Origin: Planctomycetota bacterium
GTDB taxonomy: Bacteria; Planctomycetota; Planctomycetia; Gemmatales; Gemmataceae
Reading direction: 5' to 3'
DNA: 32,223 bases
Assembly: GCA_021325115.1 (NCBI GenBank)
Contig: JAJPHU010000337.1
Span: 1 to 32,223 of the forward strand
Below the pieces are notes generated by a model, which searched no databases, had not been told where the DNA came from, and worked only from the letters and a program-made list of their open reading frames with translations. Every line of letters starts with the position of its first letter. Positions within the stretch are counted from its first letter, which is position 1. The translations under genes were made by a program, and so were the position numbers. Positions 22,989-30,442 of this stretch are shown here, piece by piece.

Positions 22989-25900
22989 TTACTCCTTCAC
23001 TGGTACTAATTTAACTGATTTAAGATCAATCAATGGGTGGAAAATCCGTCCTGCCGAGCGAAACGTCACTTGTTGCCGTCCTGCCGCCAACACGATCTCG
23101 CCGACCTTGGCCTGCCGGTAATTATCCCAACTGCCGGTTGATTTTACTGTGCCCATCATTTGATTGACGCTGGCTTGCAGTAGAAACTTCTTACCCGCCA
23201 TGTCCGGAGGACAGGCCCAGTCCAGCCATACGGCATAGCGGCCGGGCTGGGCCACTTCGATCGTCCAGACGGCGCGATCGTCCGCATTGGTCCAGTAGCC
23301 GAGGTTGCCGTACTGTTTTTCCAGCACGATCGTGGGGCCGTAAATCTCACAGTTGGCTGCGGTGAGAAGTAACGAGCCGTCCTCGGCAGGACGCACCAAC
23401 TCTGGCTTATTGCCCTCAAAAAGCTTACGTTGCGGCTGGGGCCCTTGCGAGCGAATGTGGGCGATCAGGTCGGCCATGTCTTGCGGTGCGATCTCTTTTT
23501 CTAGTCCTTCCGGCATTGCTGATTTGCCCGTGCTGGTCAGCTCCTCGAGATCGCTACGCAGGATGACGTTCTGCTTACCGTCGGAGCTGACAAGCGTGAT
23601 GCTGTTGCCAGTTTCGGCAGCAAGGACACCGGTGAAAGTGAGTCCGCCTTTGGTGAGAGCCGTGTAGCCGATGTAACGCGCCTCTACTGCCCTATTGGGA
23701 TCGAGAATGGCGATCAAGAGTGCCGGCGGCGATTTGTCGCCCAGTGAAGCCAGGTCCGGTCCGACGGCGTTGCCGACACCTCCCAGCTGATGACAAATGG
23801 AGCAATTCTTGCGGAAAACTTCGGCCCCGCGCTTGGCGTCGCCGCTCAAAGTCAGCACCGACTGATAAGCGTCGATCACCTTTTGCCGATCCGTATTAAG
23901 GGTGTCGGCGAAGAGCTTTGTCGCCCGGCGACGCACCTCGGCGGAGCGATGCTCTAAGAGCCGCTGCCGCAGAACCGCATCGATCTCGGATGGCGCGATG
24001 CTCTTGCTTTCCATTGCGTCCAGGACTGCGAACAGCCACTTGTCACGGCTAAAGAGGACGCCGAGCACTTGTCGGCGCAGGGACGGAACAAACGCTTTCC
24101 AGCCCCGCAGCAGCAACTCCGGCACACGCGGCGAATGCAGCCGGCCCAGCGCGGCCACGGCGGCGGCTTGCAGCTCTTCTGCTGTCTGTGGCACCAGCAG
24201 TCCCGCCAGCACGGTCATATCTTCTTGCTGACGATCCAAGCCTCGCCCCAAGAGACGGATAGCTCGCAGTTTGTCATCCTGCGCCGCTCGTTCATCAGCC
24301 AGCACCGCCCGTGCCGCCGTGAACAAGCCAGACACGTACTCCAGTGCTGCTTGCAATTCCTTCCCTCCCTCCTTTTGCAGATGTATCAGCGGTGTATTTC
24401 GCTCATCCAGCGCATCGAGAAGCCCGGCCAGGGTAGTGAATTGCCAGGGTGCATAGCGGTCTTTCTCCGGTGTGCCGATAGTTTTTAATAGCGTGGCCAG
24501 TGCCTTGGTATCGCCCAGGGCATTCGCCAAACGCAGCAATTTCTCTAATAGAGACACGTTAGGTATTTTATCGCTACTCTTCATCACCGTCAGCAGCACG
24601 TGGTCGAGATTTTGGCGGTTCACCGAACTCATCACCGCCGCCGTCAAATAGCGATCGCCGGCATCGCGCAACGCCAGCTGCCCCAACGCTTCGCCGGCCC
24701 GCGCATCATCCCATTCACCGAGTGTGTAGGCTAGCTGCATACGAACGTGAGGATCAGCATCGTGGACACGCTTCAAGAGCGTCTCACCCAATTCCGGCGC
24801 TTTGGCCAGTCGTCCCTCACATAGCCGTACCGCATGACGGCGAACGCCGGGATGAGGATCGTTCAATGCACGTCGCAAGAGTGCCGGCTTCAGGGCATCG
24901 AGTCCATCGAGTGTGCAAAGAGCGTGCAACCGACCGAGTGGCCGCTGACAATCGGTTGTCATTTTCTCCAAGAGCGGCACAGCAGCAGTGTCCTTACGCC
25001 ACAAGAGCATCTGTTGCGCCGTGTCGCGCTGCCAGCCATTGGGGCTGTCGAGAGCAGCGACCAATCCTGCTGTATCGAGACGATCCAGGCGCGGGATGCG
25101 GCGAGGCTTGGCACCAACCGGATAGATGCGATAGATGCGTCCCTTGTCCGAACCGGCGCGCAGATCGAGGCGCTTCTGCCAATCTGTCGGAATCCACTCC
25201 GGGTGCTCGATGACGGCGCGATACATGTCGGCTACCCAGAGGGCTCCATCCGGGCCCGTCTGAATCGATGTAGGGCGAAACCAATTATCGCTGGACGCCA
25301 GGAACTCGCAATCCTGCTCATCCGGAGCGCGGCGGCTGGTGAAGGTGACCCCCTTAACACTCAGGTTCTCACGGTGAATCAAATTGTGGACCGGCTCGCT
25401 GACGAAGGTACTGCTGGAAAACGCCGGGCCAAACAGCTCATCGCGATAGATGATGGCACTGCACGCAGAGGTGAAATGATTGGCAGCATGCGGGTCGTTG
25501 AAACGCGGCAACGTACGGCTAATGGGAAATACAGGGGACGCGCCTGGCGTTATCGACACCGACACACGCGCCTCCGGAGCAGCAAGGTGTGGATTGCGGC
25601 GAATGTAATGATCGGCGAGGACATAGTGATATAGCGGATTGCTGTTATTGCAACCGAACCAGTCGCCCCAGTCGTTGCGGCTGCGGCCGTACTGGGTCAA
25701 TCCCGTCTGGGCATCGAGCGTCCCCTCATCGGGTCGGATGCGCAGGTCGCGGCCGCTCGATTCCAGGATGGTGCCGGTCTTGATCGAGCGGATACGTCCG
25801 CCGCTGTCGCCATTGGCGCAATAAATCCAATTATCGAGACCCCAAATGAGGCTATTGACACGATGCTGCGGATTGCCCTGAGCGAATCCGGTGTACAGCG

Positions 25901-28094
25901 GCACACGCCAATCGGCCTTGCCGCTGCCTTTGGTATCCTCGGCGTAGAAAATCTCCGGTGCGCACGTCACCAATACACCCTTGCGCCACGGCAGCACGCT
26001 AGTCGGATAACTCAGGCCGTCGATAAAGATTGTGGCCTTATCGTAGCGGCCGTCGCCGTCGGTATCTTCGAGATACTTGATGCGCCCACCCGGTTTGCCC
26101 TTGTTGTCCAGACCCAGCGGATAATCGCCCATTTCGACAACCCAGAACTTACCGTCTGGCCCCCAGGCGAAGGCAATCGGACTTTGCACCAATGGCTCCG
26201 CTGCCGCCAGTTCGACCTGAAATCCCGGCCGCGTGCGGATCGAACGCAGCGACGCTTGCGGCGATTTTGCTTGCGGCGTCACGTTGGCCAGCAAGTTGTT
26301 GAAGGAGCGACGATCGACATGATCCGGCAGGGTAGGAGTACGCTCATTACTCCACCAGACATGCCGTGAATGGAACCAGACACCGTTAGCCGTGCCGTTG
26401 CGCGCAATGGGTGGCAGTTCACCCGTATCGCCGTGCTTGCCAGACAACACGCACCGCGACCAGCCATCCTGCATCGACGAAAATAAATAAAGACAAAAGA
26501 GTTCTCCATTTGAGAAAATAATATCATCCTGGCCATCTTCGTCGATATCCACGAAACGCAGACCGTTGTCCTGGCCTGCCGCGTTAACGATGGCGGTACC
26601 TGCCGGCAGCGTGAAAGGTAATTTCTTCCAACCGTTCTCTGCCCAGCGAAAGATTGCCTGTTCTCGATTGTTACTGACAATCCATTCACAGCGGCCATCA
26701 CTGTCTACATCGCGCAGCCGAACGCCGCGGTCCCGGCCGTTTTCACTGGTGAGAATTGGGCGTCCCGCCAACTCCAAGCCGGCGAACAGCGTTTTCTCTT
26801 CAATCCATTTGCCATCCGTAAAATGCCATGCGCCAGCGATCGCTTCATTCCGCACCCACACCGACGCATTTCCATCCGAGTGCACCACGCCAAAACGCGC
26901 CCCGGTATTTACCAGCGACAAGGGAAAACTGCTGATGATCCATGTTCGTGTCTTCGGCGACCAGCGCCGCGTCTGTTGCAATTTCTCATTGCCGATAACC
27001 ACATCGAGATAGCCATCGTTGTCAAGATCGAGCAAGCGTACGCCATTATCGCTGCCATCGTCAGCGCGGAGCGCTTGACCACCTAGCAGATGCTTGTTTA
27101 AACGTTCCTGTGCTTCGCGGAATGTCAAAAATTTCACCTTTTTTCCATATTTCGCATCGACATAGTCGATGAAATCAACGACTTGCTCATTGCGAATCCA
27201 GTTGTGCGGATGAAAAACCAGGCAGAAGACGCCGCGCTTGATAACGATGGCATCAAGGGCCGCTTTCCAATCGCGGACGGTGACAGGATTGTTCGGCTGA
27301 TGCCGATGCTGCGCCACCCAATCGCTGGGCATGACACAGGGAAACTCCCAGCACAGCCGGCCCAGGACATAGGGATAAGGATAATTTTCGATGGTATTAA
27401 CGAAGGTACGGTCCTTGGGCAGATATTTGCGGAAACGGTCCTGCCCATCTTTGTCAATGACCAGCTCACGCGGCAGTTCCGGATCATTCGATGTCAGGAC
27501 GTTGAACACAGAGGAATCGATGGTGAGGAAATTCCCCTTGGCTGTTATGCGATTGAATATCTCGGCGTAAAAGCGTGGGCTAGGCGTGTTGAGCGAATCA
27601 CAGCAGGGCATCCGAAACGCGACAGGCCGGCTGTTCGGGATCTCACTCATCAAATCGACGCAGCGCTCGTAGGTAGACCGCGCCTTGGCGAAATCGCCGC
27701 CCCGGAAAAATGGGCAGGGATGATCGATCGTATGCGTCTCCAGACTGAGTCCTTCTTTGAGCCAAGTCTGCAAACGAGCATGGCGCGGATCGACCTGATT
27801 GGTCATAATGCTGACAGGCGCTCGACCATCAAGACGTTTGAGACGCTGCAAAATAGGCCGCAGGAACTTCTCGTATTTTTCCGGGTCGCGCATGTCATCA
27901 ATGGCGAGAACGACCACCGCTTCCACACCGTCTTCACCGACCCATTGCGGCGTGATAAGGCGCGGAAACGTACGTGAGACATAATAGGGATCGCTTTCGT
28001 CGAGATATGTCAGCCGATTGCCGTCCGCGGCATGAAGGGTTAGAGCCACAAGAAATCCCCATCCTATCGAGAGCACCCATCGATGCGCATCCAT
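22989..28094 (-). CDS. Giant secreted fusion: polysaccharide deacetylase, FG-GAP repeats, PVC dehydrogenase-like propeller, HEAT repeats, haem-binding domain
   Basis: This 1701-residue protein has a signal peptide (about 1-22, WGFLVALTLHAADG). Residues about 55-340 form a NodB-like deacetylase: metal Asp pair in VLAIDDM (66-67), H121-TID-H125, FRMPCCDS and VFHPHNW. Residues about 345-560 hold FG-GAP/VCBS-type units (LLDLDNDGYLDVVIGN, VDIDEDGQDDIIFSNG). From about 615 to 1005 comes the beta-propeller of Pirellula/Verrucomicrobium-type membrane-bound dehydrogenases (GFQVELAAAEPLVQSP, DTDGDGRYDKATIF). HEAT-like repeats follow to about 1420. A cytochrome-type site CSICH (1431-1435) opens the planctomycete haem-binding module, with ILDPNRAVEARYIGY. 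The last 150 residues look like a carbohydrate-binding sandwich. By inference it is an extracytoplasmic polysaccharide-processing or sugar-oxidising protein. GAGGTG precedes the ATG. Confidence 0.88.
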   Translation of the reverse strand: MDAHRWVLSIGWGFLVALTLHAADGNRLTYLDESDPYYVSRTFPRLITPQWVGEDGVEAVVVLAIDDMRDPEKYEKFLRPILQRLKRLDGRAPVSIMTNQVDPRHARLQTWLKEGLSLETHTIDHPCPFFRGGDFAKARSTYERCVDLMSEIPNSRPVAFRMPCCDSLNTPSPRFYAEIFNRITAKGNFLTIDSSVFNVLTSNDPELPRELVIDKDGQDRFRKYLPKDRTFVNTIENYPYPYVLGRLCWEFPCVMPSDWVAQHRHQPNNPVTVRDWKAALDAIVIKRGVFCLVFHPHNWIRNEQVVDFIDYVDAKYGKKVKFLTFREAQERLNKHLLGGQALRADDGSDNGVRLLDLDNDGYLDVVIGNEKLQQTRRWSPKTRTWIISSFPLSLVNTGARFGVVHSDGNASVWVRNEAIAGAWHFTDGKWIEEKTLFAGLELAGRPILTSENGRDRGVRLRDVDSDGRCEWIVSNNREQAIFRWAENGWKKLPFTLPAGTAIVNAAGQDNGLRFVDIDEDGQDDIIFSNGELFCLYLFSSMQDGWSRCVLSGKHGDTGELPPIARNGTANGVWFHSRHVWWSNERTPTLPDHVDRRSFNNLLANVTPQAKSPQASLRSIRTRPGFQVELAAAEPLVQSPIAFAWGPDGKFWVVEMGDYPLGLDNKGKPGGRIKYLEDTDGDGRYDKATIFIDGLSYPTSVLPWRKGVLVTCAPEIFYAEDTKGSGKADWRVPLYTGFAQGNPQHRVNSLIWGLDNWIYCANGDSGGRIRSIKTGTILESSGRDLRIRPDEGTLDAQTGLTQYGRSRNDWGDWFGCNNSNPLYHYVLADHYIRRNPHLAAPEARVSVSITPGASPVFPISRTLPRFNDPHAANHFTSACSAIIYRDELFGPAFSSSTFVSEPVHNLIHRENLSVKGVTFTSRRAPDEQDCEFLASSDNWFRPTSIQTGPDGALWVADMYRAVIEHPEWIPTDWQKRLDLRAGSDKGRIYRIYPVGAKPRRIPRLDRLDTAGLVAALDSPNGWQRDTAQQMLLWRKDTAAVPLLEKMTTDCQRPLGRLHALCTLDGLDALKPALLRRALNDPHPGVRRHAVRLCEGRLAKAPELGETLLKRVHDADPHVRMQLAYTLGEWDDARAGEALGQLALRDAGDRYLTAAVMSSVNRQNLDHVLLTVMKSSDKIPNVSLLEKLLRLANALGDTKALATLLKTIGTPEKDRYAPWQFTTLAGLLDALDERNTPLIHLQKEGGKELQAALEYVSGLFTAARAVLADERAAQDDKLRAIRLLGRGLDRQQEDMTVLAGLLVPQTAEELQAAAVAALGRLHSPRVPELLLRGWKAFVPSLRRQVLGVLFSRDKWLFAVLDAMESKSIAPSEIDAVLRQRLLEHRSAEVRRRATKLFADTLNTDRQKVIDAYQSVLTLSGDAKRGAEVFRKNCSICHQLGGVGNAVGPDLASLGDKSPPALLIAILDPNRAVEARYIGYTALTKGGLTFTGVLAAETGNSITLVSSDGKQNVILRSDLEELTSTGKSAMPEGLEKEIAPQDMADLIAHIRSQGPQPQRKLFEGNKPELVRPAEDGSLLLTAANCEIYGPTIVLEKQYGNLGYWTNADDRAVWTIEVAQPGRYAVWLDWACPPDMAGKKFLLQASVNQMMGTVKSTGSWDNYRQAKVGEIVLAAGRQQVTFRSAGRIFHPLIDLKSVKLVPVKE

Positions 28095-28868
28095 ATGTAC
28101 ACCTCGCGGAGTAGAGGAAAAGAGATTTATTCTGCGGTCGAACGGCCGTTATTTTATGGACCCAGTCTGTTCCTGTGCAGTAGCTAACGAAGGCGAAGTA
28201 GCGGCGATAGAACGGGAGTAAGCAGACAGCAACCCTATGCAACAGGGCAATATAATTCTCGGCCTTCTTGCACCAGCGGATCAGGATGTCGCGGAAACAG
28301 TTCATTCAACTGTGCGTCAGCGACGAACCGCCGCCAGAATAACATAACGTCTTGCCGTCGATGGGAAAACCCAGAGCAGCATTGATCTCGTGTAGCCAAC
28401 CCAACAGAATGTTTTGCAAGATCTGAGGCTGGAGACGCTCGAAGGTGTCATGCGACGGGATGTCATGGGGTAGTTCCAGGAAGTGTTGCCATCAGTCCAA
28501 ATGCTTATCTCCGAGGGTTTCGATCGATCCCTTGACGAAATCAAGAGAGTGGATAAGATGGAAGCGATTTTAATGCGTTGGTCCTGGTTATCATGCCCCA
28601 TCGGTTACTACTTCAACGAATCCTGGCTGTCTCGCACAATTGTATGCGCTCGAATAGGGCCAATGCACAGGATCATCGCTATAGCTACGCTTCACCGTAA
28701 GGCATCTGCCGATATTTTCCGGGGCACGTGGGACGAGACAAGCTCCTTGGAGACCATCGAATAAGCGTTGGAGTTCTTGAAAGCTTGGCTGCTTGATCGG
28801 AAAGAAGGAGATGATAGGCCCTATCGATCTGTAAGGAGCTATAGCATCTGGCGGAAGAGGAGGATGCG
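28095..28868. other. 774-bp gap with decayed insertion-sequence remnants
   Basis: No intact gene was found. The left part, next to the giant gene, should hold its promoter (a TAAAAT -10-like box on the minus strand around 28158-28163, without a clear -35). The middle (28236-28491) holds transposase remnants. From 28500 to 28850 I see nothing recognisable apart from the leader of the DUF1559 gene. Confidence 0.55.
28236..28491 (-). pseudogene. Remnants of ISAs1-like and IS5-like transposases
   Basis: Reading the minus strand from 28491, 49 codons give WQHFLELPHDIPSHDTFERL and later GFPIDGKTL (ending 28345). This matches the ISAs1-family segment around the first catalytic Asp (IDGKTL). In the same frame the text continues to THS, a TGA stop (28308-28306), then MNCFRDILIRWCKKAENY down to about 28236. 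This resembles the C-terminal part of IS5-type transposases (THSWMNRFRRILIRW); the stop would be a TGG to TGA change. Both pieces lack the rest of their genes, and a stop also precedes the first Trp. They are decayed and non-functional. No terminal repeats were found. Confidence 0.65.
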
Positions 28869-29810
28869 ATGCGATATAAGGACTTCTCTACCCCACGACA
28901 GGCCTGCTATCGCTTCGGTTTCACGCTGATCGAGTTGCTGGTGGTGATAGCGATAATCGCGGTGCTGATCGGCCTTCTGCTGCCTGCGGTACAGAAAGTA
29001 CGAGAAGCGGCGAGCCGGGCCAATTGTCAGAACAACCTCCACCAGATCGGTCTGGCGCTGCACAACTACCACGACAGCCAAGGTTCCTTTCCTTCTGGCT
29101 ATCTCTGTTCGCAGCCCCAAGCCAATCCGGATTACACCTCGCCGGGCTGGGGCTGGGCTGCTTTGCTCTTGCCCTATATCGAACAAGGCAATCTCGCCCG
29201 GCAGATCAACTTCGCTTTGCCGATCGAAGATCCCAGCAACTTCGCCGCTCGCACCATGATCCTCAAACTGTATGTCTGCTCCTCCGATCGCTCTACCGGC
29301 GTCTTCACTATTTACGACAAGAGCAATACTTCATTGGCGCAGGCGGCCACAAACAGTTACGCCGCCTGCCACGGTGTAGGCGTCGATCTGGACGAAGAGT
29401 TGGATGATTTCAACGGTATGTTCTCCCGCAACAGTCACATTCGCATTGCCGACGTGACAGACGGCACGAGCAACACCATTGCCATCGGTGAGCGGGGAGC
29501 TTTCTTCACGCAAGCGGCCTGGGCTGGCGCGGTGAGCTTCGGCACCACCCGTATCACACCGGGCGCCCCCGTGAATAACCTCAATGCCATCGAGGACGCT
29601 CCGACGCAAGCGCTCGCTCATATCGACGTGGAAACGATCAATGATTCCCGAGGTGATGAAGAAGATTTTTTCACGCCGCACACCGGCGTCGCCATGTTTC
29701 TCTTCGCAGATGGCTCGGTTCGTTCGCTCAACATCTCGCTCCCTCTTTCGATCCTCCAGGCCATCGCCACGCGAGATGGAGGCGAAGCCATGAATGCCGG
29801 CGACTTTTGA
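28869..29810 (+). CDS. DUF1559-type pseudopilin-like protein
   Basis: This 313-residue protein has a type IV prepilin N-terminus: short basic leader, then G17[20 protein letters not shown] with Glu22 at +5. It is expected to be cleaved after Gly17 by a prepilin peptidase and N-methylated. The DUF1559 body follows, with [20 protein letters not shown] and [14 protein letters not shown], and the family's C-terminal signature near the end ([10 protein letters not shown] followed by [14 protein letters not shown]). Known: these proteins are hugely expanded in planctomycetes and thought to build surface or secretion-associated filaments; individual roles are mostly unknown. GAGGAGG at 28857-28863 fixes the start, five bases upstream. 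A small lipoprotein gene begins 13 bp after the stop and is probably co-transcribed. Confidence 0.93.
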   Translation: MRYKDFSTPRQACYRFGFTLIELLVVIAIIAVLIGLLLPAVQKVREAASRANCQNNLHQIGLALHNYHDSQGSFPSGYLCSQPQANPDYTSPGWGWAALLLPYIEQGNLARQINFALPIEDPSNFAARTMILKLYVCSSDRSTGVFTIYDKSNTSLAQAATNSYAACHGVGVDLDEELDDFNGMFSRNSHIRIADVTDGTSNTIAIGERGAFFTQAAWAGAVSFGTTRITPGAPVNNLNAIEDAPTQALAHIDVETINDSRGDEEDFFTPHTGVAMFLFADGSVRSLNISLPLSILQAIATRDGGEAMNAGDF

Positions 29811-29823
29811 GGATCTGGTTGTC

Positions 29824-30417
29824 ATGCGCAGGGCGTCAAACCCTCGAAAGATGGATTGCCGAGAATGGCCTGCGGCAGTCGTGCTGGCATTCCTGCTGAC
29901 CGGCTGCAACGCGCCGAAACAGCCGGTCTACCAAGACAACCAAGGCTTCCGCTTCGTGCCGCCGCCGGGTTGGGTGGAACGTGCCCGGGACGATGCCCTG
30001 CCTGCCAGAGCAGGTCGTCGACAACAGAACTTGCCCTTGCCGCCGCTCGGCGTTGCGGGCCATCCGCCCGAACGCTTTCTGGTGCGCTACGATCGCCTCT
30101 CTACGGGCCAACATGCCTGGCTGCGTGTGACGGTCGCCGAATTGCCCTCTTCCATGCCCCTCAAGACGTGCCTGTCCACGCGCCTGCCGATGCGCGGCTG
30201 GAAACGAGAATCCGAAGAGGAAAACCTGGAAGTAAGCGGCTTGCCCGCCGCGCGCATCGCCTTTGTGGGCCGCTGGTACGACCAGGCTTATCTTTGTGAA
30301 ACGTTCGCCGTGCGCAAAGGAGAGAAAACTTATCTCTTTTCTGCTGCTTTCCCCGCTTCCGACAGCACGGCCCGCGAACAGGTGCGACAGGCGATCCTTC
30401 AGGCCGGCTGGCAATAA
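29824..30417 (+). CDS. Small predicted lipoprotein of unknown function
   Basis: From the ATG at 29824 the protein has 197 residues; 29851 (MDCREWP) is an alternative start. A hydrophobic stretch AAVVLAFLLTGC ends in a lipobox (LTGC), so the mature protein is expected to be lipid-anchored at that Cys. The mature part begins NAPKQPVYQDNQGFRFVPPPGW and contains strand-rich sequence ending in a hydrophilic helix (TAREQVRQAILQAGW). The GFRFVPPPGW start and RVTVAEL strand resemble small periplasmic PsbP-like or stress-type domains, but I cannot name a family. It follows the DUF1559 gene closely, so it may assist or be anchored near that pseudopilin. It is convergent with the next gene, 25 bp away. 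Confidence 0.75.
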   Translation: MRRASNPRKMDCREWPAAVVLAFLLTGCNAPKQPVYQDNQGFRFVPPPGWVERARDDALPARAGRRQQNLPLPPLGVAGHPPERFLVRYDRLSTGQHAWLRVTVAELPSSMPLKTCLSTRLPMRGWKRESEEENLEVSGLPAARIAFVGRWYDQAYLCETFAVRKGEKTYLFSAAFPASDSTAREQVRQAILQAGWQ

Positions 30418-30442
30418 GGAGACCGATGCTCCCGATTTATGA

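Noticed and set aside
27183..27977. 264-codon + strand frame opposite the deacetylase region
   Set aside because: The minus strand carries the NodB-type motifs; this frame is a shadow without motif or ribosome binding site.
28600..28800. Possible further IS remnant or small gene
   Set aside because: Six-frame reading gave only short fragments without a family motif, which is not enough to call.
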